Shown: one piece after another, positions 35,380 to 47,544 of the stretch
Position numbering within the stretch: the first letter of the stretch is position 1
Layout of the letters: each line of letters starts with the position of its first letter
Origin: Tamarix chinensis
Taxonomy: Eukaryota > Streptophyta > Magnoliopsida > Caryophyllales > Tamaricaceae
DNA: 64,000 nucleotides
Assembly: GCA_030549775.1 (NCBI GenBank)
Contig: CM060174.1
Span: forward strand, 15,549,193 to 15,613,192
Reading direction: 5' to 3'
The notes under the pieces: generated by a model
What the model saw: the letters and a program-made list of their open reading frames with translations, nothing else
Database searches by the model: none
What the model was told of the DNA's origin: nothing
Translations under genes and position numbers: made by a program

Positions 35380-37285
35380 TGATTGATGACTTTCTTAGTT
35401 GGAAAACTACTTAGTTAATTTTTTTTTTAATTATGGATTTATGGACTTTGGATTATTGTTGTATTTGTGTTATGGACTTTGGATTATTGTTGTATTTGTT
35501 TTAGGCTTTGGACTAATCTACCATAGTTAGTATTTTTAGAATTTATTTTAATTTAATTCTAGCAGGTTAAAATATCCACATTTTGATATTTCAATGCGGA
35601 TATTTGGATATTGGATATTGAATATCCGAATTTAAATCATCATTTTTTCGGATATCCGGTAAAAAATAGGTATTTTGTTGAAAAATAAATATTTTTCGGA
35701 TAATTGGATGTACCAGATATATCCGATATCCGTATTCGATTTTTCGGATATCCGCTACTAATGGATACAGATATGGATATAGGTTACTAAATATCCCATT
35801 AGATCGGATATCTGAAAAAAAAAATCCGATCGGATACGGATATCCGATTTTGTACAGCCCTAGGTGTAGGTTATTATTACATGTAAGACATGGGGGAGTT
35901 GGGCTATAACCTTGGATTATGATGTTTATCATACTATTTAGGGATTGTGTACCAAACCTAATAGCCATGTGGGATACGTGGGAGCAATTATAACCACAAT
36001 GAGAAATTAAGGTTTCAAGAGTGGTATAATTTGGGAGGTTATTATCATATGTAGAAAATGGGGAAGTTAGGCTAAAAAAATTTAAGGGATGGATAATTAT
36101 AGTAATATATGCCTATTAATGGAAAATTAGGACTAAATGAGTAGTAGAGGAGGGGTTAGTAACCCTAGAGACCAATAGTTATTATATTTGAGAAACGGGG
36201 TTAGTAGGCCATGACTCATGATAAAAGGGGATATCAATGACAGGTTAGGGTTTGTTAGGTAAATTAAGAACTCAAAAGAACATTAGGGGGTAAGGATGTA
36301 TCTTGGATTATGAAATTAAGGTTTCCAAAGGGGTGGGGTAGTAGTAGGGTAGAAGCCATACTTGAGTCATGTATGTTTGTGGGTTGTATTTGGAACAAAT
36401 AAAATATGAATAAGACACTAATCACTTAAAGTGGAAGATCACTTGAGTCAAGCCAAAATGTACCTGCTGGTCTATTGGTGAGAATAGTGGATAGGATCAT
36501 TCTACCTTAGAAATTTAGCCTACCGTTCCACTAGTGAGAATAGTAGGGTCCCAAACTCAATAAATAAAACCCTTGGATGATAATAACTTTTGGCAAGACA
36601 TTAATTAGTTATAATGGAATACCATGTGGGTCAGGACCGATTGCACTTTATTTACCAGTCCACTAGTGAGAATAGTAGCTAGGAGTGTTCTACCCTAGGT
36701 TTGTACTTTATTTACCAATTCATTGAGAATAATCTCGAGGATCATGCTTCCCTAGGGTTATACTTTATTTATCGTTACACTGGTGATAATATTGGGGTTC
36801 CTGAATCCATGTGGATATAATTCATGAATTGATTATTTATTGCACTAATATATTGAGCCTAGATAATAATGAATGAGCCGATATAATCTACCTATGCGCA
36901 TTTCATCTCTTATTATGGTGTTATTAATATATCTAATCTACTTCACTGTATTGTTACCTTAGTATATAGCATACTGATCACCCTTATTATGGGTGTTGCT
37001 CATTCCCACGAGCAATGACCTCTTTTGAGTCTATACAGGTGAATGAGGATTCTTTAAATGACTTTGCTGCATATGATGATATGATTGGAGTAGAGTGATG
37101 TTGTTATGTCCAAGGTTGGGGATCAGAGAAAGTGACGTCCAACTATTTTCCTTGTTTGCTTTCTTTGCATTAACATTTTACTTATTTTGAACAATGTTTG
37201 TGTACTTTAGTATTTTCTTTGGAAACAAACACTTAACCCTATTTATGTTATGAATTGGTACTTTGTTATGCTTATCATGGTTTGC

Positions 37286-37716
37286 ATACGGGTAGAGTTG
37301 AAGGAGCTAGATGATAAGAATGATTTGTTAAGAGAACACAAGATTGTGTTAAAACACTGGTAGAGCAATTAGATAACATAGAAAATGATATTCGAGCAAG
37401 GGAGGCCTCCCAAAAGCAAGTGAGAGATGAGGTGGTGAAAGTAGAACATCACATCATGCAGACTATTGCTATATCAGGAGGATCAAAGGACTGTGAGCTT
37501 AGAAAATTATTAGATGAGGTATCTCCAAAGAATCTAGAAAAGATTAATATGCTTTTGACTAGTAAGGATGATGAAATCGTTGAATTAAAGGATGAAATAA
37601 GGATTCTCTTTGTCTTTTGGATTCATAAGACTAAGGAAATGAATTCACGGGCATGTTTATATTGGCAATTGTTTATTCACTTCTCTTTCAACTTATACAG
37701 GCATGATTTTTTTTGA
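37286..37716 (+). pseudogene. Coiled-coil protein remnant in gypsy internal region
   Basis: Frames beginning VELKELDDKNDLLREHK and continuing REASQKQVRDEVVKVEHHIM to INMLLTSKDDEIVELKDEI are Lys/Glu-rich with heptad-like spacing, predicting a coiled coil. The clearest open piece is 37420-37716. A frameshift near 37360 splits it from its start. It has no recognised enzymatic motif and looks like a retroelement-associated or captured coding segment. It sits just right of the long LTR and before a Mutator transposase remnant. Confidence 0.45.
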
Positions 37717-37899
37717 TTATTTTACATGTTACTCTTGTGTGTTTTGCTGGTTTATCTAATTTGTGGATGTGAGTCATCTTAGTGGTCCATTTAGTGGGAT
37801 ATTGTTATTTGCTTCTATTGTTGATGTAGATAATATAATATTCCATTTATCTATCGTCATTGACATTAGTTTTTAAAAAATATGAAGTTAATTATTTGA

Positions 37900-38425
37900 T
37901 CTTTTGAAGTAGTGGTCTTGTTGGAGAGGCATCTAGGGATAATAAGTAGTGCTGCTGATATATTTGGTGACGAAAACCATTGTTTTTATTTGAGGCATTT
38001 AAAGGAGAACTTTAATAGTGAACTCACCAAGTTAGGGATTACTAGGAGACAAATGAAAGAAAATGCAACTAATTTATTTGATGTCATTGCATATGCTAAT
38101 ATAGATGCTGATTTCAACATTTATATGGCAACTCTTCAAGCATTCAATATGAAGCTGGCATAGTGGGTGAAGATACTAAGCCAGAACATTAGGCCCAAGG
38201 TAAATTTTCCTAACCATAATAGTCTTGGATGAACTCCAACATTGTTAAATCATTCAATTTGTGGTTGAGGAATGAGGGAGTATTTGGCATAGCTTTACTA
38301 CTATTAGCCTATTTCGATAAACTTACCATCCAGATGCTCAATGTGAAAAATGAAATATTTAGATTGCAAACCCCTATAGGTCCTTTCATTAAGAAAATCT
38401 TGTATTGTAACTACATAAAGTGCTC
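37900..38425 (+). pseudogene. Mutator-like (MULE) transposase fragment
   Basis: Translation gives LERHLGIISSAADIFGDENH, HCFYLRHLKENFN and IAYANIDADFNIYMATLQAF, then MNSNIVKSFNLWLRNEGVF. This is the arrangement of plant MULE transposases: the DRHxGI block, the CxRHLxENF block and the MTSNxAESFNxWxR block. A stop at 38161 and a frameshift near 38225 break it. Neither the catalytic N-terminal half, the SWIM zinc finger nor terminal inverted repeats were found, so it is a captured or residual fragment. Confidence 0.75.
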
Positions 38426-38499
38426 ATGTGTTATGCGGTCTATTAGGTATTGATGCAGAACTATCATGTAGATAATTCTTTAGAGTTAAATAGAGTAAG

Positions 38500-39440
38500 A
38501 TGTAGGGATTTGCTGGGGCACTAAGGTATGCCAACAAAAACCATAATCAACCATTGGATAAACCACGCCTTTAGGATAATGACAGACTAAACCACACATT
38601 TAGAGTAGTGACCCCTAAAGAGCTACTATTCTTTATCTTAAGGTCTTTCACTTTAAATATTAGTATTTTATTAGGGCGACCATGAAATCACAATCAATCA
38701 CAAAGATCTAGTTTCCATACCTAAAAATTTGTACTCATTTTCCATTCATTCAACATAGCCATAAATAGGGTCAAAACCAATGTCAACATTAAAAAATATA
38801 TTAAGACCATCCTAGACTTAGTTATTCACATTTGGGTACATTAGGATGAAAATTACTAAAATGCCCATGAGGCCAAAATTACCTAATTATCCTCTAATTT
38901 AAATACTAAATCCATTTTGTTCATGAATTTGTCATGAAAAGGCTAAAAATAATAATGAAATTATTTATCTTGCAATTTAATTATCATATACTCCAATTCA
39001 CCATTTTACCATTATCATGATTTTGCATATAAAACCCTAGCATGTATCTAATCCAATGAAAATCACATAATCTCATGCTCAAAAATATATAATATAAATT
39101 TGACATGCTTATTGGGATAAGTATCTTATAACACATAAATTACCAATTTACCCCTTAGGGCACACATTATTAATAATTATGCTACAAGTATATCTAAGTA
39201 TACTTGACTTATCATTTTACATGTACATGTTCTACATAATCATAAAAATTATTTTTGCCATACTTTCATACTTGAAATACATTACATAAGATAACATGCT
39301 TATTTTTCCAATTTTAATGCAAAAATACTAAGATATGATTATAATTTAACTAATCATACTTAACATATTTTATACACAAGGCCCTTTTATGCTATCATGC
39401 CACATCCATCATTTTAGTAGAGTATAAAAGTTACCTAATT
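38500..39440 (-). mobile_element. Degraded long-LTR fragment
   Basis: Reads like the middle of the minus-oriented LTR elements: 'cactttaaatattagtattt' (compare 42730 and 1-3132), then AT-rich 'aaaaccctagcatg' stretches. Neither terminus is present. No coding potential was seen. Confidence 0.35.
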
Positions 39441-39474
39441 TCCAACAAGATCGACTTTACATGTTACTCGTGTG

Positions 39475-41640
39475 TAGGGGTTGAAATTAAGTCAAGGGCC
39501 TTTTACAAGATGTCACTGGTAGAGTTGAAGGAGATGAAAGCTCAGCTGGAGGAGTTGTTAGCTCATGGATACATCCGCCTGTATGTGTCTCCATAAGGAT
39601 CACCCATCTTATTCATTAAAAAGAAGGATGGGAGCCTTCATTTATGTAATGACTACTGAGGGCTAAATCAGTTGACAGTCAAGAGGTGATATCTATTTTT
39701 GAGAATCAACAACCTTTCTGACAAGCTTTGAGGCTCAACTGTCTTCTCAAAGGTTAACCTGTGATCAGGCTGCCACTAGTTACACATTACGAATGCCAAC
39801 ATTATGAAGATAGATTTTCAGATATGGAAAGGGTATTATGAGTTCACCGTGATACTACCTTTTTGGCTCACCAATGTATCTGTCATATTCATGGATCTAA
39901 TGATAAGAATTTTTAGGCCGTTCCTCAACTAGTTTTTGGTCATATTCATTAATGACATCTTGGTGTACTCCCAAGAAAAGGAGCACGAACAACACATTTG
40001 CACTATTATGTCCCTCTTTGAGAGCATCACTTGTATGCTAAGCTATTCAAGTGTGGTTTTTAGCTTCTAGAGGTTGTCTTTCTCGGACACATAGTATTAG
40101 TTGGGAGAGTAGTTATGGACTCCACAGAGATTGTGGAAGTCACGAAATGGAAGCCATCCATGAATGTATTAGAGGTTTATAGCTTCTTAAGTTTACCTGG
40201 ACACTATTGATGCTTTGTTCATAATTTTTGAAGGATTGCTTGCCATATGATCAACCTTGTTAAAGAAGAGCACCAAGTTTCACTAGGATGATACTTGCAA
40301 AGGAGCATTCCAAGAACATAAAAAATTCCTGACTACGACACCTATTTTGACTCAACCAGTTGGATCTAAGGGGTTTGAGGTTTATAGTGACACATCCAAG
40401 CATGGTTTGGGGTATGTACTGATGCAGAATGGTGGGGTGGTCATTTACTCCTCTCATCATATGAAGTGGCATAAATAGAACTACTCGACTCATGATGTGG
40501 AATTGGCTGCGATTGTTTTCGCACTAAAGATCTAGAGGCGCTACCTATATGGGACAAGATGCAGATTCTTCACTGACCACAAGAGTATCAAATATATATT
40601 CACTCAGAAGGAGTTGAATATGAGATAAAGGGGGTGGCTAGAGCTATAAAGGACTATGACATTGAGCTAACCTACCATGAGGGTAAGACTAATGTGGTTG
40701 CGGATGCCTTATGTAAGAATACCTCTCACTCTGTGACTTCTAGCATTGTAGCTTATCGGTTGCTGGAGGAATTCAGTGAGATGGGATTAGAGCTGATCTA
40801 ATAAGGTGGTCACAAGGTTCACATGAGCGCCTTAACGATTACCCCAATAGTGTTTGAGAAGATTTGCATCAGGTAGCTTGAAGACGTTAAGCTCAAAAGG
40901 ATATAATAGAAGATACAAGAGGGTTAGGCTGAAGGATTTACACAAGGATGGTAGCATTCACTAAAAGGGTAATTGGTGTGAACCATATTGTTGTGCCAAT
41001 TTGAAGTGTCAGATTTTGGAATAAAGACATTGCACCCCTACTTTATCCACCCAGGTGGAGACAAGTTGTATAAGTATCTTAAGAGAATCTACTTGTGGCC
41101 TCGCATGAAGAGGGATGTTGCCAAATTTGTGTTGTGATGCCTAACCTGTTAGAAGGTCAAGTTTGAGTAATGTAGACCTACAGGGTTAGTATAGCCTTTG
41201 GAAGTGCTAGGTTAGAAATAGGAATCAATCTCTATGGATTTTTTGAGTGGGTTGCCAAGGAATCATAGTGAGTGTGACATCATCTAGGTCATTTTAGAGA
41301 GACTGACTAAATTAGTGGTTTTTGTACTGATAAAGTCAACCTAGAGTATGGAATTGGCCAACTCTTACACGAAGTTCGTGGTTAGCATGCATGGCATACC
41401 AGTGAACATTGTCTCCGACAGGAACTCAAGGTTCCTCTCCTACTTTTGGGGGAAGTTGTAAGAGGTTCTGGGAATAAAGCTCAAAATGAGTATTGCCTTT
41501 CACCTAGCTACAAATGGGCAGACCGAGAGGACTATTTAGACACTTAATGATATGTTGCGGGTATACGCTATGGATTTTCAAGGTTGTTGGGAGGACCGTC
41601 TGCATTTGGTGGAATTTTTGTACAACAGCAGCTTATCATG
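39475..41640 (+). pseudogene. Ty3/gypsy pol (RT-RNaseH-INT), heavily decayed
   Basis: The reverse transcriptase starts near 39500 (MSLVELKEMKAQLEELLAHG, then SPILFIKKKDGSLHLC). It continues with KGYYEFTVILPFWLTN and the active site IFINDILVYS (about 39945), where the usual FIDD is FIND. RNase H has SKGFEVYSDTSKHGLGYVL (about 40370) and [18 protein letters not shown] (about 40560). Integrase pieces follow, with a zinc-binding remnant near 41090-41160, NIVSDRNSRF (about 41410) and an NGQTERT-like block (about 41510). Stops occur every few dozen codons. Wording of the RT suggests the Tekay/Del chromovirus lineage. It probably belongs to the same old element as the LTR starting at 28759. Confidence 0.85.
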
Positions 41641-41644
41641 GTTG

Positions 41645-41740
41645 ATCAATGTTTGTGTACTTTAGTATTTCCTTTGGAAACAAACACTTAACCCTATTTA
41701 TGTTATGAATTGCTACTTTTCTATGCTCATCATGGTTTGC
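41645..41740 (+). repeat. Second copy of LTR segment 37190-37275
   Basis: Shares 'caatgtttgtgtactttagt', 'ggaaacaaacacttaaccct' and 'atttatgttatgaattg' with 37190-37275, with few differences. It probably marks the remnant 3' LTR following the pol at 39475-41640. Confidence 0.8.
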
Positions 41741-41888
41741 GGACCATTTTTGTTGTGCCTTGTAGTTGGTACAAGGATGGCTTGGTGCCAGACTTATACC
41801 ATTTATGGCAGTAACACTTCCTTATGGTTGTATGATCTTACATTAAAAATGAAATTTTTTAATGGTAATTTTGAGGGTTTTACCAAGT

Positions 41889-44800
41889 CTATTTGTAACA
41901 CCCCCAAAATTCACTCCTGAAAAAAAATTTGAAAGGATAAAGCGGAAGCTAGGAGAGAATTTGAGGAATGCTACCGCCACATCTAACACAAGATAGATGT
42001 CCACCATCTATCTCATGCTAGATGCAAGGCTAAAACCTGTCAAACAAAACTTTAAACATCAATGCCATAAGGATAAAATCCCACAAGGAGATATCCACAG
42101 GCAGATGGCAAGTGAATCAATTCACTAAATAAAATCATCGCTAAATCAATCAGCGGAACCTGCGAAATAAATCCGAATTTTAAAAGCTTATCAGAGTACG
42201 ATAAATTAAAAGTTAATTACAATACCCTTGAATTTTAAATACAATACTTGAGAATTCCAAATACAAATACAGTTAAACCAGACAAAACCCGATAGATCAA
42301 ATTTCAGATTTGCCTACTCTCTCAAGTCAAGCCTTCCATCCAAATATAATATTCGAACTGAAACCTGCACAAGAGATCTGCTCCCCACCATCAGTGGATC
42401 ATCACAGGACCCATTCAACCAAGGTAGCATCAGTACGGGTCCGATACTGAGTAAATCAATACTACCAAACTCATGGAAGGAAGCATAAAACACATAAGAT
42501 ACAAGCGTACAAGAAATCACGATAGCATGCTAAGTAACACCAATCTAACAATCCAATGATAATCATTATTACATCCGATTTTATTTATTTACGATGAGTT
42601 CAGGGACCCCACTATTCTTAAACCGGTGGAACGGTCTGAAGCACCTCTCGGGGACAACACACCCGAGCCACTATTATCATCCGGTGGAACGGATCCTACA
42701 CCTGGTCCTGACTCACGTAATCTTCCACTTTAAATAATTAGTGTCTTATTCATTACTTAATTTATATCATATTCTTGTTCACGATGAGTATAGGGCCCCA
42801 CTATTCTTAATCCGGTGGAACGGACTGAAGCACCTCTCAGGGACAAGTCACCTGAGCCACTATTATCGTCCGGTGGAACGGACTCTACACCTCTCAGGGA
42901 AAAACGCTCCTGAGCCACTATTCTGAACCGGTGGAACGGCTTGAATCGCCTCTCAGGGACAGAACACCTGAGCCACTATTATCGTCCGGTGGAACGGACC
43001 CTACACCTTGGCCCAACTCACGTGATCTTTCACTTTAAGTGATTAATATCTTATTTTAAAGATTTTAACCGACCATAAATCAGGCCCACATGAATAATTC
43101 CATGGCATAAAGATACAGCATAGAGTATCATATAATATCAATCCATACTTAACCCTTCACATACTCAAATACATACCATATTCAACATCATACTAACATA
43201 CATTGGCATTGAAGCTATGAATTCACACATACATAAAATTACCACACAAAACACAACATATACTTGACATGATTAAATAATAGATAGGCATGCTTATCAC
43301 CTTCTACTCCGAACAGACATACATCCAGATTCCATCATAAGTAAAGGTAAGAAATGACTTACCTCAATCCGAAGCTAGCTAAGCAAATTGAGAAAGAGGG
43401 AGAGCTATCGAAAGCTCAACAATCCACGAGAAAGTTTTTCCTAGATCGCCGATAGAAATCGGAACTAGGTTAGAAACCATCTTATCAATTAATAATTCAC
43501 ATATTCTAATTAAATAAACACAAACGAATACAAACGATCTTTATTGGAAAACGTGTCCAAAACTCAGGACTCAAGAGCATAGCTCTATTAAGATTTAACA
43601 TTAAAATATAAATCAAATGATTTAAAACCGAAAGACAGAAATCGATTTGATAAAGACACACAACACAATCAATTTTATAAAACCATCCCCGAATATTAGG
43701 GTTTTTAAATTCCTAAACTACGAATCGACCAAATCACATTTATTATCTCAAATTGGTAGTTTTAAAACACAATTAAACTAATTTTAGATAAATCTAGAAA
43801 ATCAATTTCAACAAAACAATCTTCTCATTAACCAATTCAAAACGAGCCGTTTTCAAAATTAGGGTTTTAAACCCAACGACACAAACTCAGGTAATTCAAA
43901 TCAATTAATTCCAATTAAAGGTATTAGAAAGCAATTATGATCATTTCAACTATTTCTACAAATTTAATTTTAGAAAAACAATTATACAAATAACCAATTT
44001 CATAAACTCACTTGAAATCTAGGGTTTTAGGCCCGAAAGTACAATTCGGTTGAATTCTATTAATTTAATCAAATTGAATGTTTATAAATGCAATTAAACA
44101 CATTTTATAACATATCAAATAATCAATTGATCAAAACCGCTAAAAGAAATACCCAACTTAGCACAATTAGGGTTTTTGAGCCCGAAACGCAAATTCGATC
44201 AATTCTTGCTAAAATGTATAAATTGACGGTTCGGAAATGAAATTAAATATATTCTAATATAAATTATATAATCAATTGAATAAAGCGACTCGATTCCACA
44301 ATCCAATTTAGTTCCGCAAGAGATTTGACCTAAAAATCCAATTTTGATTAATTACACACCATTTTCCCAAATCAATACTTCCGATATGAAATTAAATACA
44401 TTTCAAACGATATTGTAAAATCAATTGAGCGAAACAACTCAATTATACGTCCCGATTTTATTACACACGAATTTTGACCTAGGAATTAAATTCCGATTGA
44501 TTCCGCATAAATTTCTCAAATTGACGGTTCCGACATGAAATTAGATACATTTAAAAACATATTGTATAATCAATTTATCAAAAATCACCAAATCGGACGG
44601 ATCCGAAAAATTTGGGCATAACCCGGCCTAAAATTCAATTTCCCAAATTCCGAACACAAACCATACAATTAACATATCCAAATCAATCTTACAGCACATA
44701 TATACATAATACAACAATTAATTTAGCTTATCACAAGCTAAATCACACTCAATTAATCAAATTAATATTAGGGTTTTCGGATATTTATACCAAACGAAAA

Positions 44801-46052
44801 TCAACGAAATCGGAGCAAAGGAAGGCTGGAGAAGCTTCGTCGGGGACCGGGGGTGGCTCACCGACAGTCAGCCAGGCTCGCCGGTGACCGGGCGGTGGCG
44901 CGTCGCTGCTGCTACTCCCGCGCTGCTGCTGCTTCTCTCGCGCTGCTGGTGGTGGTTGCTGCTACTGCGCGGTCGAGCAGGCTGCTGCTGCGTCGCCGGC
45001 GGTCGCGTCGCCCGTGGTGGCTGCCGAGGTTGGCCAGAGCGGGGAGGAGAGGCAGCGAAGGAGGCTGGGGTTGGGGTTTCTGCGCAGAGAACAAGCTGGG
45101 AGCAGGGGAGACGGGAAAAAGGAAAGAGAAGAGAAAAGGAAAAGGAAGAGGGGGGGCACCGGTCGGGTAGGGCTCTTCTCTTTTTTTTTTTTACAAATAC
45201 ATATATAGGATAAAATACTAAAAGTTTAAAAATTATTATTGGAATATTTTATCTAAAATTCATTAAACGAAAAATTATTTCGTAAGATTCCGAAAGCTTA
45301 AAATTAATAAAAAGCTATATAAAGAATTTCAGAAACATTTTCGGAAAAACTTACCAACGAACGAAAAAATTTATATTATTTACGGAAATATATTATAAGA
45401 CCTCGAAATAATATTTAAAAAAATAAAAGTAAATATTTAAATTAAATTCTAATAAACCGAGACTAATTTAAATAATCTCCGAAATCGATTTTCCGTAAAC
45501 CAAAAATCGTAAAACGTAAGAAAATTAATTCCGGAAAGAAATTCACAAATAAACTCCGAAAATCTTTTTAATTTAAAACTTCCCGAAGATATTAACGATT
45601 TTTAAAAACGAATAAATTTAAAGTCGGAAATATTTTCTACGGATAAAATTATTAAAATAACTTTAACTATTTAAACCGAAATTTTATAATTTAAATAATA
45701 TATTTCGTTAACGAAATATAACTCCAAAATAAATTCGTAATCACACGACGAAGTTATAATCGAAAACGAATCTAAAATATTAAAAATCAAAACACGAGAA
45801 AGAAAGGAAATACATATTTTTAACCGAAAATCGAAATCATAAGAATATAACAAAATCATGGTCGTGAACGAATTTGTCCAGAATGGTTCGCAACGGCAAC
45901 GATTAATTAAATTCAAATATGAACTCGAAATCATCGATAAATCCATAAAACGAATCGAAATTAAAATAATTAAATATTTACATTAAATTACGCTAATAAA
46001 ATCATTAGGCTTAATAAAATTAGGTTTTAAAAATACGGGGTATTACACTATT
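41889..46052 (-). mobile_element. 4.15 kb LTR-like element with perfect TSD
   Basis: The body is 41894-46047 (4154 bp), from tgtaacacccccaaaat to acggggtattaca. Perfect 5 bp duplications ctatt lie at 41889-41893 and 46048-46052. It has no gag or pol. It contains a 57-58 bp tandem array (about 42595-43030) and a GC-rich island (about 44820-45180) whose Ala/Arg-rich frames look like chance. A truncated relative lies at 15880-16303, and the element at 4275-8365 is a same-length relative in the other orientation. Most likely a solo LTR of a gypsy element with giant LTRs. Confidence 0.75.
42595..43030. repeat. Tandem array with 'ccggtggaacgg' units
   Basis: The core ccggtggaacgg occurs at 42623, 42681, 42812, 42870, 42929 and 42985. 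Each is followed by 'cacctctcagggaca' and 'cctgagccactatt' segments. Spacing is about 57 bp, except for a longer spacer after the second unit. Confidence 0.85.
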
Positions 46053-46979
46053 GGCTATGTAATACAATAAACATCTGCTTAGCCCATCCTACTAAGAGAA
46101 AAAAAAAATAAGAAATGTTCCATCATTTTTCATAAAATTTAAAATTTAAATTTTGATAAAAAATAAGATGGTGGAAAAATGAGGTTTTTTGGGTAGGCCT
46201 CATTTTTCTTACTTCCATTAGTTTAGATTAGAGAAAGAGCCTTTAAATAATGGTCACAAGATCCCTATTAGAGTTATTATAGATGGAACATTTTTCTAGG
46301 TCATTGAAGGCCATGTGTTTTAATGTCGCTATATTTTATAAGAAAAGAAGAGAATTGAGTCTCTGATTTGGCATTAGAATTGAGTCTCTAATTTAGCACT
46401 ATGTCTTCTCTAAAGATTTTTTCCATGAACCAACCTTTCATTTGATTGTAAGAGGTTACTGAGAAGATATTATTAGTAATGAATACAAATAACTTAGAAA
46501 ATTCTTTATCTTCCCAATAAAAAATGAGGTAATTTTACCGTCTCAACTTTTCATTAATTTACATCTACTACTCTCTATTTTATTTTAACTCACAAGCCCT
46601 ACGATTTCATGTTTCATTGAAGAAATTTCTTTAAGCCTCTATCCATTTACCTAAAACTTATAAATCTCTATTTTTAATCTTTTGTAAGGGCACCATCCAC
46701 ACTATTGTTATCTTCATCCATGGAGAATTGCACAACTCCTTCTACGATTTCCAAAATAAAAGAAATTTAGAGGAACGAGCTTCCTAATAGTAATTGAAAG
46801 TGCGGAGTTTATGTCGCCAGTGTACCAACCACTAGGTTTTCTTAAAGACCTAGTAAATCCTTACCCTTATAAAAAATCTATTTCCTAAATATCCTACTCA
46901 CACTCCGGACTCCTTTACTTCTTAGTCTTTAAATACCTCCATCACAACCTTAGTTTTCCCTTCTCCATTTTTATCTTCG
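46053..46979. other. Non-coding stretch with a possible small MITE
   Basis: 'gaaatgttccatc' near 46111 and 'gatggaacattttt' near 46283 are inverted copies about 190 bp apart. A smaller palindrome lies between them. Nothing else was recognised; no coding frame. Confidence 0.3.
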
Positions 46980-47544
46980 ACAAACTAATTGGCTTTGAAC
47001 CAATCGGTCCTTTGAATCTTGTTAATCCTTCCCTTTCTATCAACATGTCTGAAACTTCCTCTTTTAACTTGGATACTCTCCTTCCAAGTAATGTTATAAA
47101 AACTCATCTTGAGTTACTTCCTATTAGATATTATATTTCTTCTTATCTCATATTGATTCAACCAATCCCCTTAGATAGAATCAATAATCCTCCTATTAGA
47201 TGTATAGCTTTACATGCCGAGGTGCTTTGCATTGACATACATATTTCCTTGCGCCCAATAGAGTTTCTCCAAGCTTGTTGGCTAAACCTTGCTCAATTTC
47301 TTCTAATACTTGGAGAATAGTTATAGGATTTTTATATGGTTGGCATTTTTTGTTAGTCAGGCCAACAATGAATTTATTCAGACACTTCTTCAAGTTTTTA
47401 ATCCATCCATTGACCCCAAGCTTCTTTTTCATTCTAGCCAAAGGTGAGAATAATTCATTAAGGAGCCTTGATCTTTTGTAAGAAGTTAGAAGTCCCAATA
47501 TTTCTTCAACTTGGGGGATTCCAAGTGAAATATACTTGAGTGAG
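46980..47544 (+). pseudogene. Putative gypsy-type transposon N-terminal domain, broken
   Basis: A plus-strand frame with MSETSSFNLDTLLPSN starts near 47045. In another frame ISSNTWRIVIGFLYGWHF and MNLFRHFFKFLIHPLTP (about 47290-47420) resemble the 'WRILVGF...LFxxFFxL' pattern of plant putative gypsy-type transposon proteins. Frameshifts separate the pieces. The long LTR-like element at 47545 interrupts it right after 'ggcattccaagtgaaatatac'-like sequence. The opposite-strand 118-codon frame (47196-47552) is considered a shadow. Confidence 0.4.

Larger units (their letters stand above)
30787..35870 (+). mobile_element. hAT DNA transposon with exact 8 bp TSD
   Basis: The element is 30795-35862 (5068 bp). 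Terminal inverted repeats are tagggttgtataaaa on the left and, as reverse complement of the right end, tagggctgtacaaaa. The 8 bp target duplication ggtgtagg is perfect (30787-30794 and 35863-35870). Both subterminal regions (30800-30990 and 35570-35860) contain many copies of 'atccgatcc' and 'ggatatccg', typical transposase-binding repeat clusters of hAT elements. It encodes a decayed hAT transposase. Confidence 0.95.
28759..37280 (+). mobile_element. Long gypsy-type LTR interrupted by a hAT element
   Basis: Begins tgtaataccccaatttg at 28759. It then runs through a pyrimidine-rich part (28970-29850) and 'gagaatagtgg' repeat units (36480-36790). A conserved box follows near 36960-37016, with stem ttgctc/gagcaa. 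The hAT element 30795-35862 is inserted in it; without hAT and one duplication copy, about 3.45 kb of LTR remains. Its right terminus is not identifiable. A segment near its right end (37190-37275) recurs at 41645-41740, after a plus-strand gypsy pol, as expected for 5' and 3' LTR remnants of one element. Plus-strand frames at 29330-29850 are proline-rich chance frames. Confidence 0.5.

Noticed and set aside
44853..45213. Ala/Arg-rich plus-strand frames of about 105 codons
   Set aside because: All frames on both strands are open because of GC-rich low complexity inside an LTR-like element; no motif or start context supports a gene.
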